From positions 310,001 to 374,000 of the forward strand of contig JAMLHA010000001.1 of the NCBI GenBank assembly GCA_023957475.1: 64,000 bases of DNA, given 5' to 3'. A program made the translations under genes and the position numbers. The stretch's first letter is position 1, and every line of letters starts with the position of its first letter. The DNA comes from Crocinitomicaceae bacterium (lineage in GTDB: Bacteria; Bacteroidota; Bacteroidia; Flavobacteriales_D; Crocinitomicaceae). Under the pieces are notes generated by a model. That model did no database searches, was not told where the DNA came from, and saw only the letters and a list, made by a program, of their open reading frames with translations. Below are positions 29,224 to 37,920 of the stretch, in pieces.

Positions 29224-29838
29224 ATGAAAAAGTTTTTAAGAACCCTACCAGCTCTTTTAGGACTCGCACTTCTTGTTGCATGTAGCGGAAACAAAGAGCA
29301 AACAACAGACCAATCAACAACAATTTATGCTTACGATGCCAATAGTTCAACATTGGAATGGACTGCTTTTAAATACGAAAGCAAAGCACCAGTGAAAGGA
29401 ACATTTAAGGAAATTTCTGTAAGCTCTCTGAACAATGCTACCGATGTAAAAACATTGTGTGAATCATTGACTTTCTCTATTCCAGTTAGCTCAATTGCTA
29501 CACAAGACGAATCACGTGATGCTAAAATCATTGAATTTTTCTTTGGTACAATGTCCACAAAAGAATTAACAGGTAAAATTGTGAAATTATCCGAAGATGG
29601 CACAGCAGAGTTGGAGGTAACCATGAATGGAATTACAGATATTGTAAAAGGTGATTACACATTAGATGGTTTGCATTTTGATTTCAGCGCAACAATGGAC
29701 ATTGCGAAATGGTCTGCCCAAGAAGCAATTGATGTGTTGAACGAAAATTGTAAAGCCAACCACACAGAAAATGGAGTTACAAAAGTTTGGACAGAGGTTG
29801 ACTTAGCTTTCTCAACAGATTTTGTAGAAAGTAAATAA
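29224..29838 (+). CDS. YceI-family lipoprotein
   Basis: YceI-like proteins are lipocalin-shaped beta-barrels that bind polyisoprenoid or other amphipathic molecules in the periplasm. The 204-residue protein has a lipoprotein signal (LLVAC, Cys 20). The YceI pattern then follows: STLEWTAFKYESKAPVKGTF, DESRDAKIIEFFFG, LTGKIVKLSEDG and the ending strand DLAFSTDFV. It is a single-gene unit with its own promoter and terminator. The ligand is not known. Confidence 0.9.
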   Translation: MKKFLRTLPALLGLALLVACSGNKEQTTDQSTTIYAYDANSSTLEWTAFKYESKAPVKGTFKEISVSSLNNATDVKTLCESLTFSIPVSSIATQDESRDAKIIEFFFGTMSTKELTGKIVKLSEDGTAELEVTMNGITDIVKGDYTLDGLHFDFSATMDIAKWSAQEAIDVLNENCKANHTENGVTKVWTEVDLAFSTDFVESK

Positions 29839-29884
29839 ATACAAACGAATTTATTCGAGACTAATCAAGCTCAAAACAGATTGG

Positions 29885-29912
29885 AAACAGGTCTTTTAAG
29901 GCCTGTTTTTTT
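29885..29912 (+). terminator. Terminator of the YceI gene, inside the end of the convergent transporter gene
   Basis: AAACAGGTCTT and AAGGCCTGTTT form a stem of about 10 pairs with one wobble, followed by a T run on the plus strand. The stem includes the stop codon of the minus-strand gene. Confidence 0.75.
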
Positions 29913-31110
29913 GTTTGTCAAACTTTAATTTTGGAGCAGAAAGTACCAGCATTAAAACAATAAAAGCTAAGATGAACATGATCCCAAATGTTGTTAGAAT
30001 AGAATCGTTTTGGAAAACACCAACAATTGATGCAATTAATGCTGCTGCAGCCATTCTAATTGAACCACCCAAAGCCGATGCAGCTCCTACATTACCAGAA
30101 AATGGTGCAAACGAAGCAGCGGTAGTGTTGGGGTTGATAAATCCTATCAAAAAGAGAATGGTAAAAATACCGCCTACAGCTAACGTGTAGTGGATGGTAG
30201 GACGACTATTCACAACTATAAATACCAAAAATGTGGCAAATAGTAATACGATAGAAGCAATTCGACCGATTTTAATAAAGGATACTTTTGTGGTGAGTAT
30301 TCCGTTTATGTAACTTCCTGTTATCAAACCTGTTGCATTAATGGCAAAAATAATGGCAAATGTTTCTCTACTTAAACCAAAAAATGTTTGAAAGATAAAT
30401 GATGCCGAAGAAATGTAGGCAAATAATACTGCCATTGCTAAACTACTGGCTAATGTGTAAAGTAAAAAGGTTCTATTTTTCAATATGCCAACGTAATCAA
30501 GTGTTATTGTTTTAACTTTTAACTTGTCTTGGTGCAAAAAACGACTCGTTTCGGGTAAAAAGAAGAAAATTAAACAACCTACCAATAAAGAAAATAGGGT
30601 CAGGAAGTAAAAAATTGTTCGCCAACCAAAATTGGCCAATACAAGACTGCCTATACTTGGTGCAATCAAAGGAGCAACTCCCATCACAAGCATGATTAAT
30701 GAAAAAGCTTTTGCTCTTTTTTCCACAGGATATACATCGCTTATAATAGCGTTGGAAGCTACCATACCAACACATCCACCAATAGCTTGAAGAAATCGGA
30801 TAACAATTAAACTGTTTAAGTTTGGAGCCAATGCACATCCAATTGATGCTACAGAATAGATAGATAAACCAACTAATAATGGTTTTTTTCTTCCATATTT
30901 ATCCACCAATGGCCCGTAAAACAATTGCCCCAATGCAATTCCTAAAAAATAGGATGTCAGCGTAAACGCAATTTGTTGTTCATTGGTAGAAAATGTATCT
31001 GTGATTTGGTTAAAACCAGGTAGGTACATGTCGATTGAAAAAGGTCCCAAAGCGGCTAAAATCCCAAGAAGTACAATGAGAAATGTTTTGTTGATGGTTG
31101 TATTGGTCAT
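29896..31110 (-). CDS. Bcr/CflA-family MFS efflux transporter
   Basis: This 404-residue, 12-segment major facilitator antiporter has the drug-resistance motif A (FYGPLVDKYGRKKPLLVGL) after TM2. It also has the family start PFSIDMYLPGFNQI in TM1 and the motif C region GVAPLIAPSIGSLV in TM5. It ends in a short basic tail. It is the last gene of a packed minus-strand run and starts at the base next to the rluF stop. Likely substrates are drugs or small metabolites, but they cannot be specified. Confidence 0.93.
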   Translation of the reverse strand: MTNTTINKTFLIVLLGILAALGPFSIDMYLPGFNQITDTFSTNEQQIAFTLTSYFLGIALGQLFYGPLVDKYGRKKPLLVGLSIYSVASIGCALAPNLNSLIVIRFLQAIGGCVGMVASNAIISDVYPVEKRAKAFSLIMLVMGVAPLIAPSIGSLVLANFGWRTIFYFLTLFSLLVGCLIFFFLPETSRFLHQDKLKVKTITLDYVGILKNRTFLLYTLASSLAMAVLFAYISSASFIFQTFFGLSRETFAIIFAINATGLITGSYINGILTTKVSFIKIGRIASIVLLFATFLVFIVVNSRPTIHYTLAVGGIFTILFLIGFINPNTTAASFAPFSGNVGAASALGGSIRMAAAALIASIVGVFQNDSILTTFGIMFILAFIVLMLVLSAPKLKFDKQKNRP

Positions 31111-31821
31111 TTATTCAACGAGTAAGCTATTTAATTCTTCAAATTCTTTTTGAGTGAAATCACGGTAGGTTCCCAATGGAATATCGAGTACGATGTTCAT
31201 AATGCGAATACGCTTTAAGTTTTTTACTTTGTATCCCAAGTATTCACACATACGTCGAATTTGTCGGTTTAATCCTTGTGTTAGAATGATATTAAAAGTA
31301 AAATCGTCTATTTGACGCACCTTACATTCTTTTGTAACGGTATCTAAAATTGGCACACCTTTACTCATTTTGAGGATGAATTTAGGTGTAATGGGTTTAT
31401 CTACTCGAACGATGTATTCTTTCTCGTGGTTGTAGTTGGCTCGCAAAATTTTGTTTACAATGTCGCCATCATTTGTCAAAAAAATCAACCCGTGACTGTC
31501 TTTATCCAAACGCCCTATTGGAAATATTCGTTCAGGGTAGTTGATGTAATCGATGATGTTGTTTTTTTCTCTACGTGTATCGGTTGTGCAAACAATTCCT
31601 CGTGGTTTGTTAAATACTAGATACACCCGTTTTGAATTGGTTCCTTGCACTATTTCTCCGTCAACTTCTATTGTGTCGTTTCTGTTCACTTTTGTTCCCA
31701 TTTCTGGAAGTTGACCGTTTACCAAAATACGTTTTTCTTCGATGAGTTTATCAGCGTGGCGGCGTGAGCAAAAACCAATTTCACTCATGTACTTATTCAA
31801 TCGGACTAATTCTTCACTCAT
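31111..31821 (-). CDS. rluF: 23S rRNA pseudouridine(2604) synthase RluF
   Basis: This is an RsuA-family pseudouridine synthase. An S4 RNA-binding domain (VRLNKYMSEIGFCSRRHADK) is followed by the catalytic domain with FPIGRLDKDSHGLIFLTNDG, the Asp in RLDKDS being catalytic. QGLNRQIRRMCEYLGYKV follows. The sequence around GDIVNKILRANYNHEKEYIV and GVPILDTVTKECKV is characteristic of RluF over RluB/RluE. I chose the ATG at 31821 (236 residues), which lies 2 bases after the upstream stop, over a longer start at 31848 that would overlap it. Confidence 0.93.
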   Translation of the reverse strand: MSEELVRLNKYMSEIGFCSRRHADKLIEEKRILVNGQLPEMGTKVNRNDTIEVDGEIVQGTNSKRVYLVFNKPRGIVCTTDTRREKNNIIDYINYPERIFPIGRLDKDSHGLIFLTNDGDIVNKILRANYNHEKEYIVRVDKPITPKFILKMSKGVPILDTVTKECKVRQIDDFTFNIILTQGLNRQIRRMCEYLGYKVKNLKRIRIMNIVLDIPLGTYRDFTQKEFEELNSLLVE

Positions 31822-31823
31822 CT

Positions 31824-32942
31824 TTATTGCGTTTTGCTGATTGTACAAGAAACAGCTCTATGGTCACTAAAAATACTGTTCTGAACCACAAAGTTAGTAG
31901 AAACTAATTCAGGTGAATGAAAAATATAATCAATTCGACCAGCAGGCAATTTTCCAACATAAGTAGAACCCATTCCGCTACCACAATTGATAAAGGCATC
32001 TGTTAAATGACTATTAAATTGATTGTAAACAAACGAAACAGGCGTGTCGTTGAAGTCACCACATACAATTACAGGATAAGGTGATTCTTTGATGTGTTTA
32101 TTGATACTGATCGCCTGATCGGCACGTTTGGGGTAAGCCGTTTTTAATTTTCGAGCAATGTTTTTAACGAAATCTACTTTAGTTGTATCTTCTTCTTCAA
32201 TTCTGCTAATTCTGAATGATTGTAAATGAGCGTTGTAAACTCTAAACGTGTCAGTATTCTTAACAACATCCATGTAAATGCAGAAATTATAATTGGTTTC
32301 GTCGTCGTTTTCAAAATTTACATCTCCTTTTGCAATAACAGGTAAACGTGAAAACATGATAACGCCAAAATGTTGTCTTCCAACGGCTTTGTAAATGAAT
32401 CGTTGGTGGTAATCAATTGCTTTAAATTCTTTTTTGAATAGATCAATTGTTTGAAAATCAGTAGGATTGTCTTTGTTGTAAAATTCTTGAAAACAAACAA
32501 TATCTGGGTTTTCAGTAATTACATAATTGAAAATGCTATCCCTTGTTTTGTATTTCTGTTCTTTATCAGGTTCGTATAAGTCAAAAATTTGAACGTTGTT
32601 GGATAATACAGTGATGCTTGTTTTGGCGTTTATAGGTGTTTCTATCGTTTCTCCAAAGGCAAACAATCGAAAGAAATAATTGATGCCAATTAGAAACGTA
32701 ATGAACAAAATCAAACTCCACTTCCAAGAGCGCATAATCAGCCAGTAGATAATGGTTATAAATGCCAAACCAACCAATATGGGGTATGCCAAACCAAAAA
32801 ATGGAAGTATCCACAATAAATGGGGATGAATAATTGGGGTAATGTACGAAATAATCAGAGCCACAATCAATGCAATTGAGCCGATTCTAACAAAGTTAGA
32901 AAACCGCACGATTTTGCGTATGATTGACAATTTATTTTTCAC
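31824..32942 (-). CDS. Membrane-anchored endonuclease/exonuclease/phosphatase family protein
   Basis: The first 100 residues hold about three membrane segments (near 18-36, 40-66 and 72-90). The rest is an EEP-fold domain. The metal and catalytic residues are in DIVCFQEFYN, VCGDFNDTPVSFVYNQF, the RIDYIFHS motif and SDHRAVSCTI. It could be a phosphodiesterase, sphingomyelinase-like or nuclease enzyme acting on the outer face of the membrane. The sequence does not decide. The start codon is GTG, 2 bases after the rhomboid stop. Confidence 0.9.
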   Translation of the reverse strand: MKNKLSIIRKIVRFSNFVRIGSIALIVALIISYITPIIHPHLLWILPFFGLAYPILVGLAFITIIYWLIMRSWKWSLILFITFLIGINYFFRLFAFGETIETPINAKTSITVLSNNVQIFDLYEPDKEQKYKTRDSIFNYVITENPDIVCFQEFYNKDNPTDFQTIDLFKKEFKAIDYHQRFIYKAVGRQHFGVIMFSRLPVIAKGDVNFENDDETNYNFCIYMDVVKNTDTFRVYNAHLQSFRISRIEEEDTTKVDFVKNIARKLKTAYPKRADQAISINKHIKESPYPVIVCGDFNDTPVSFVYNQFNSHLTDAFINCGSGMGSTYVGKLPAGRIDYIFHSPELVSTNFVVQNSIFSDHRAVSCTISKTQ

Positions 32943-32944
32943 GA

Positions 32945-33856
32945 CTATTTAGTATTGCTTTGACGAAATAAAAACTCTTTTTCCTCTTTTGTAAGAGATT
33001 CATATCCCGATTTTGAAATTTTATCTAATATTTTATCAATTTTTTCTTGACGCTGTTTGGCTTCTTTGTTATACTCTTCATCTGTTTTAAAACGTGCATT
33101 TGTGTATTGCTGTTGTTTCGTTTTCTTTGTTTTCTGTTTAAAGAAAAGAGCAATGTTATCACCCACTCGAATACCTCTATTGATAATATTGTTGGCACTG
33201 AATGGGTTTTTTACAGAAATATAACCCAATAATGCCCCACCCAGATGTGCAAAATAAGCAGTACCATCTTGCACCCCCATTCCTGCGCTGTATAAGTTGA
33301 AGAGAATAAAAATAAGTGCTAAAAAAATCAAGCGCATATTGAAAAGTCCCCAAACCGACACTGTTAGTTGAGGTTGATAAAATGCAGTTGCCACCAAAAC
33401 AGCCATCACAGCTCCCGATGCACCAATTACAATACCGCCATCAAAACCAGGTAAGAAAAGGTGTGATACTACTTCCAATAATCCACCAGCAAGTCCACCC
33501 AATAGGTAAGTGTACAACAAGCGTTTTGCGCTAAAATACTGTTCAAAAATGCGACCAACACTGTAGAGGAAAACCATGTTGAACAGCAAATGAATGATTC
33601 CAAAATGGGTGAAAATACTTGTAAACAAGCCCCAAGGTTTGAAAATAAATGCTTTGAAGGAGGTTGATAATGAAAAAATAGCCAAAACGGCATCCATTAA
33701 AAAACTCCCGGCAGTACCTCCAATGATTTTAGCAAGAACTTCAATAACCCCAATTAAAATAAACACCATCACATTGATAAAAATCAATTTGATAGTCATT
33801 CCACCCGTACGAAAAGTGTTTTTTAAATCGTTCAATATGTTATTTTCAGTTCGCAT
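32945..33856 (-). CDS. Rhomboid-family intramembrane serine protease, second of pair
   Basis: This 303-residue membrane protein has the rhomboid core: HLLFNMVFLYSVGRIFEQ, the nucleophile motif GASGAVMAVL and the catalytic His in FAHLGGALLGY. After the last segment it carries a basic cytoplasmic tail of about 80 residues rich in Lys and Gln (KQKTKKTKQQQYT). A predicted Ser-His dyad is present, so activity is expected. It follows the other rhomboid by 6 bases. Substrates are not known. Confidence 0.93.
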   Translation of the reverse strand: MRTENNILNDLKNTFRTGGMTIKLIFINVMVFILIGVIEVLAKIIGGTAGSFLMDAVLAIFSLSTSFKAFIFKPWGLFTSIFTHFGIIHLLFNMVFLYSVGRIFEQYFSAKRLLYTYLLGGLAGGLLEVVSHLFLPGFDGGIVIGASGAVMAVLVATAFYQPQLTVSVWGLFNMRLIFLALIFILFNLYSAGMGVQDGTAYFAHLGGALLGYISVKNPFSANNIINRGIRVGDNIALFFKQKTKKTKQQQYTNARFKTDEEYNKEAKQRQEKIDKILDKISKSGYESLTKEEKEFLFRQSNTK

Positions 33857-33862
33857 ATTTTA

Positions 33863-34621
33863 TTAATAAAAGCGGTGTCTATCTTTCTTTCTCCAATACA
33901 GTACAAAAATGATACCAACTAATGCACCGCCAACGTGAGCAAGGTGTGCAATGTTGTCTATTCTGGTTGATATGAAGCTCATGTAGATTTCATAAGCCAA
34001 ATAACCACCAATTAAGAATTTTGCTTTGATGGGAATAGGAGGGAAGAGAAGCATCAATTCTGTGTTGGGAAATAAAACGGCAAATGCAGCCAATAAACCA
34101 AATACAGCACCCGATGCACCAGCCATTGAACTGTATGTCATAGCACTATAATCGTTGTATAGGTACTGACTCATATCCGAGTGAATTGGCAACTCTTTCA
34201 CACCACCATTGCCCCACAAATATTCGTTGACGATATCGATGTTGTACCCATCAGCAATAAGTGCTTGTTTGATGCGGTAAACTTCCAACACACCCATTGA
34301 GTTGTACAAAACAAGTGCCCCAATTCCACACGCAAAATAGAAGATAAAATAACGTTTTGGTCCCCAAATGCGTTCCAAATGCGAGCCAAACATCACCAAT
34401 AACAGCATGTTGAATAAAATGTGCAAGATGTTGCTTGAATCATGAGTAAACATGTGCGTCACAATTTGGTAGGGTTGAAAAGTTGGCACGTTAAAATAAT
34501 GTGCGCTGAGGTAAAACGGCAATTGCACAAATCCCATGTTGATTCCTACCATCATTACAACATACACTAAAATGTTGATGAGTAGAATGTTTTTGGTTAC
34601 TATTGGAATATTGTTGAACAT
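33863..34621 (-). CDS. Rhomboid-family intramembrane serine protease, first of pair
   Basis: This 252-residue rhomboid has about six membrane segments. It has HILFNMLLLVMFGSHLERIWG, the Ser motif AGASGAVFGLLAAF and the His motif LAHLAHVGGALVG. An insertion of about 35 residues lies between the second and third core segments (near GVLEVYRIKQALIADGYN). It starts 1 base after the mutL stop. The adjacent rhomboid is clearly diverged and carries a different tail, so the pair probably handles different substrates. Confidence 0.93.
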   Translation of the reverse strand: MFNNIPIVTKNILLINILVYVVMMVGINMGFVQLPFYLSAHYFNVPTFQPYQIVTHMFTHDSSNILHILFNMLLLVMFGSHLERIWGPKRYFIFYFACGIGALVLYNSMGVLEVYRIKQALIADGYNIDIVNEYLWGNGGVKELPIHSDMSQYLYNDYSAMTYSSMAGASGAVFGLLAAFAVLFPNTELMLLFPPIPIKAKFLIGGYLAYEIYMSFISTRIDNIAHLAHVGGALVGIIFVLYWRKKDRHRFY

Positions 34622-34622
34622 A

Positions 34623-36455
34623 TTAAAAAAGTTGTTTAATGTCTGTTAATGATATTGTTTTTAAAATTGGCTTTCCATTTGGAGTAAAGCTATGATCTTC
34701 ACATTGAAACAATGTTTCAACAAGGTTGGTAATACTTTCTTTATTATCGGTTATAACCTTACTATTTCCCACACTTTTTGCAATGTTTGAAATGAGTATA
34801 TGAGCAATTTCTCCCTTTTCTACTGTTGAATAAGATAAATTATCCAAAATTGCATCAATACAAGTGTTGATAGCTTCTTCCTCCAAAACAGATGGAACTG
34901 CATTGAGAATCAGCATACCCTTTTCGATTTTACTTTCAAATCCTAAACGGTGCAACAATGTGGTTTGACTCATCCACACATCTTCTTCACCTTTTGAAAC
35001 TTCTTTTTCATAAGGAAATAATAATGTTTGTGCCGCAATTGGGTGCAAGATAAACTCCCGCATCATTTCATCGTAAATAATGCGTTCAAATGCCCGTTTG
35101 CTATGGATAACCATTAACCCATTTTTGGAAGGAAAAAACAAGTAGGGTAATCGTATGATGAACTGATCAAACTTTGTTTCTTCTTGCTCGATGTCAATTA
35201 CTTGCTGGATATTTTCTTCTTTTTCCTCCAGCTCATCGATGTTGTAAAAATTTTCCCAGTCTTGTTGTGTTGTTTTGTTTTCGCCGTATCCAAATTTGTT
35301 TAAAGCCGTATGTTTTTGTGATGTAGAACTACTCGTTTTTGGTTTTTCATCAAAAGGATTGAAATAAGGATTGACTTTTATATGAGGTTGAACTACAGGT
35401 TTGGATAGCATGTCGTAAGGTATATCAAAACTTTGTTCTTGCTCAAAATCCAGTGTTGGTGAAATGTTGTATTTTCCTAATGCTTCTTTAATGGCGCTCA
35501 ATAATACCATGTATATATTTCTGTCCTCCTCAAATTTTATTTCTGTTTTTGTAGGATGCACGTTGACATCAATTTTAGAAGGATCAATATCGAAATAAAT
35601 AAAATATCCAGGATATGTTTTTGGTTGTATAAGATTGTTAAAACCTTTGTTTACAGCATTGTTGAAATATGCATCTTTAAAAAAGCGATTGTTTACGAAA
35701 AAAAATTGTTCGCCCCTCGTTTTTTTCGCAAATTCAGGTTTGATGATAAATCCAGAAATTTTCACGATGCTTGTTTCCTCTTGAATAGGAACTAAACGCT
35801 CGTTTTGCTTATCGCCGATGATGTCAACAATTCGTTTTCTTAACGTTGCACTTCTTAGGTTGTAAATTTCAGTATCATTGTTTGTTAAAATGAAACTAAT
35901 AGCAGGGTGAGCCAAGGCAATACGTTCAAATTCATCGCGAATATGACGAAATTCCACCTCGTTTGATTTTAAGAAATTTCTACGAGCAGGAACATTGTAA
36001 AATAAGTTTTTAACTTCAAAATTTGTTCCTTTATTACAAACCACTTCTTCGTTGGAAATGATTTTATTACCTTCGATTAAGATTTGTGTACCTGTATCTT
36101 TATCCGCTTCTTTTGTTTGCAACGTTACGTGAGCAATGGAAGCAATACTTGCCAATGCTTCGCCTCTAAAGCCTTTTGTTTGCAAATTGAATAAGTCATC
36201 AGCCGAATGAATTTTGCTTGTAGCGTGACGCAGGAAACATTGTTCTGCATCCATTTTGTTCATCCCTTTTCCGTCGTCGCTTACTTGAATCAGTGTTCTT
36301 CCGGCATCTTTTACATTGATATGTATTTTTGTTGCTCCAGCGTCAATGGCGTTTTCTACCAATTCTTTCACGACAGAAGCAGGTCGTTGAATCACCTCTC
36401 CTGCGGCAATTTGGTTAGCAATGTGGTCTGGAAGAACAGCGATGATACCTTTCAT
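34623..36455 (-). CDS. mutL: DNA mismatch repair protein MutL, degenerate endonuclease motif
   Basis: MutL couples mismatch recognition by MutS to downstream repair. The GHKL ATPase domain is intact (VIQRPASVVKELVENAIDAG, then VSDDGKGM, then HATSKIHSADDL, then GFRGEALASIASIAHV), followed by the transducer domain. A linker of about 75 residues leads to the C-terminal dimerisation domain. The position of the metal-binding DQHAxxE motif reads HSKRAFE (about 35087-35107), keeping only the Glu. Loss of nicking activity is therefore likely (inference). The length of 610 residues is normal. It lies between a nitroreductase and two rhomboid genes. Confidence 0.95.
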   Translation of the reverse strand: MKGIIAVLPDHIANQIAAGEVIQRPASVVKELVENAIDAGATKIHINVKDAGRTLIQVSDDGKGMNKMDAEQCFLRHATSKIHSADDLFNLQTKGFRGEALASIASIAHVTLQTKEADKDTGTQILIEGNKIISNEEVVCNKGTNFEVKNLFYNVPARRNFLKSNEVEFRHIRDEFERIALAHPAISFILTNNDTEIYNLRSATLRKRIVDIIGDKQNERLVPIQEETSIVKISGFIIKPEFAKKTRGEQFFFVNNRFFKDAYFNNAVNKGFNNLIQPKTYPGYFIYFDIDPSKIDVNVHPTKTEIKFEEDRNIYMVLLSAIKEALGKYNISPTLDFEQEQSFDIPYDMLSKPVVQPHIKVNPYFNPFDEKPKTSSSTSQKHTALNKFGYGENKTTQQDWENFYNIDELEEKEENIQQVIDIEQEETKFDQFIIRLPYLFFPSKNGLMVIHSKRAFERIIYDEMMREFILHPIAAQTLLFPYEKEVSKGEEDVWMSQTTLLHRLGFESKIEKGMLILNAVPSVLEEEAINTCIDAILDNLSYSTVEKGEIAHILISNIAKSVGNSKVITDNKESITNLVETLFQCEDHSFTPNGKPILKTISLTDIKQLF

Positions 36456-36460
36456 AGAAC

Positions 36461-37048
36461 TTATTCAGTAATCCATTTAGTAACGTACTCAATTGGTCTT
36501 CTTTGAGCTTTAGGCCATTCACCTTCGGGATAACCAATGTAAAACAAGCTCAAACATTTATCTTCTTCTTTTAATTCTAAAAAGTTTTTCATCTGTTCAG
36601 AATAAATAATTTTAGGGGTTGACCAGAAACTTCCTAGACCATAAGCAGCACAGGTTAAACTCATGTTTTGGATAGCACAAGATACGGCTTCTATTTCTTC
36701 TAATTCAATAATTTTACTGGTGGGTTGTCTATCCAAAGAAACCGCTATTACGACAGAAGAACGAAGTGGACGAGATACCAATGTCGCCAATTTCATGTCG
36801 TTTTGTTCTTCTTTAGGTACGATTTCCAAATAGGCTTTACCCAAGAAATTACTCAATTTTTGTAAACCACCATCCATAAACACATGGAATCTCCAAGGTT
36901 GTGTTTTCCCGTGAGTGGGTGCCCAAATGGCGTTGTTTAAGATTAAATCTACTTGCTCTTTGTGTACTTTTCTTGTGCTGTATTGCTCAGGAAAAATAGT
37001 TCGTCTATCTCGTATTAATTCTGTTATCTCAGAAAGGTTATATTTCAT
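36461..37048 (-). CDS. Nitroreductase-family flavoprotein
   Basis: This is an FMN-dependent oxidoreductase of the nitroreductase fold. It has IRDRRTIFPEQYS with the FMN-binding Arg pair, NNAIWAPTHGKTQPWRFHVF, and the ENMSLTCAAYGLGSFWSTP-like segment (QNMSLTCAAYGLGSFW). It ends with FYIGYPEGEWPKAQRRPIEY. I chose MKYNLSEITELIRDRR at 37048 (195 residues), because the 12 extra residues of the longer frame are not family-like. It is the first gene of the run through mutL to the Bcr/CflA transporter. The substrate is unknown. Confidence 0.9.
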   Translation of the reverse strand: MKYNLSEITELIRDRRTIFPEQYSTRKVHKEQVDLILNNAIWAPTHGKTQPWRFHVFMDGGLQKLSNFLGKAYLEIVPKEEQNDMKLATLVSRPLRSSVVIAVSLDRQPTSKIIELEEIEAVSCAIQNMSLTCAAYGLGSFWSTPKIIYSEQMKNFLELKEEDKCLSLFYIGYPEGEWPKAQRRPIEYVTKWITE

Positions 37049-37250
37049 TGTTACAAGTTTCTTTTTGTGGTACAAAAATAGCAAAATTTGAGTAGAAGAA
37101 ATCGTGTTTGGTTTGATTTAACTTGAAACTAACAAATGAATGCATTAATTACGTGAAAAAGTTAATTAAAATTGATTAGATTCTAAATACCAAAATCCAA
37201 AAATTTTTAATTTTTTGTAAACTTTTCGATTGTTGATAAATTTTATTTTA

Positions 37251-37282
37251 TTGATTATTAGTTATTTATTGTTTTAAATTTG
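37251..37282 (+). promoter_or_regulatory. Promoter of the ribonucleotide reductase operon in an A+T-rich gap
   Basis: TTG (37251-37253) lies 21 bases before TAAATTTG (37275-37282). A second -7-like TATATTTG is at 37325-37332. The gap 37049-37377 holds nothing else that I recognise, and no NrdR-box pair was found by eye. Confidence 0.55.
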
Positions 37283-37377
37283 TTAACTTTTTAAATTTTA
37301 ATTTTTTATAATTGTTTATTAATTTATATTTGTTCACAGAAAAAAAGAGAAAAAGATTTCAAAACCCCATATTTAAA

Positions 37378-37908
37378 ATGGAAACGATAATACGAGATAA
37401 TTCAAATAGCATTGAAGCAGAGAAGATTGCCTTTAATCCTCCCTTTCCAACTACACGACCAGTAGCATTGGAAGCGGATGTAGTGCGTTTTCAAAACAAC
37501 AAAGAAAAGTGGATTGCTTTTATTGGGTTGATTGATGGTTGTCCGTATGAAATTTTTACGGGACTTTTAGATGATGAAGATGGAATAGCGATTCCAAGAT
37601 GGGTGGAAAGTGGTGTGATAATTAAAGGGAAGGAGCATGATGGATCTTCTCGGTATGATTTTCAATACAAGAATACCAGAGGATACAAAACAACAATTGA
37701 AGGCTTGTCCTACAAATTCAACCCAGAATATTGGAATTATGCAAAATTGATTTCTGGTACATTGAGATATGGAATGCCAATTGAAAAAGTTGTTGACTTG
37801 ATTAATAGTTTGCAATTGGAAGGAAATATCAATACGTGGAAAATTGGTGTGGCAAGAGCACTAAAGAGATACGTGCCAGGAGCAATAGAAGATGATAATA
37901 ATAACTAA
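37378..37908 (+). CDS. Stand-alone ribonucleotide reductase-associated domain protein
   Basis: This 176-residue protein resembles the C-terminal domain found at the end of adenosylcobalamin-dependent (class II) reductases of Bacteroidota. It has EADVVRFQNNKEKWIAFIGL, then GCPYEIFTGLLDDEDGI, then RYDFQYKNTRGYKTTIEGL and YWNYAKLISGTLRYGMPIEK. Here it is a separate gene, 12 bases before nrdB. I chose the ATG at 37378 because METIIRDNSN begins a plausible cytosolic protein and the longer frame starts with membrane-like filler. An accessory or regulatory role for the class I enzyme is inferred from the operon only. Confidence 0.8.
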   Translation: METIIRDNSNSIEAEKIAFNPPFPTTRPVALEADVVRFQNNKEKWIAFIGLIDGCPYEIFTGLLDDEDGIAIPRWVESGVIIKGKEHDGSSRYDFQYKNTRGYKTTIEGLSYKFNPEYWNYAKLISGTLRYGMPIEKVVDLINSLQLEGNINTWKIGVARALKRYVPGAIEDDNNN

Positions 37909-37920
37909 AAATAATAAGTC

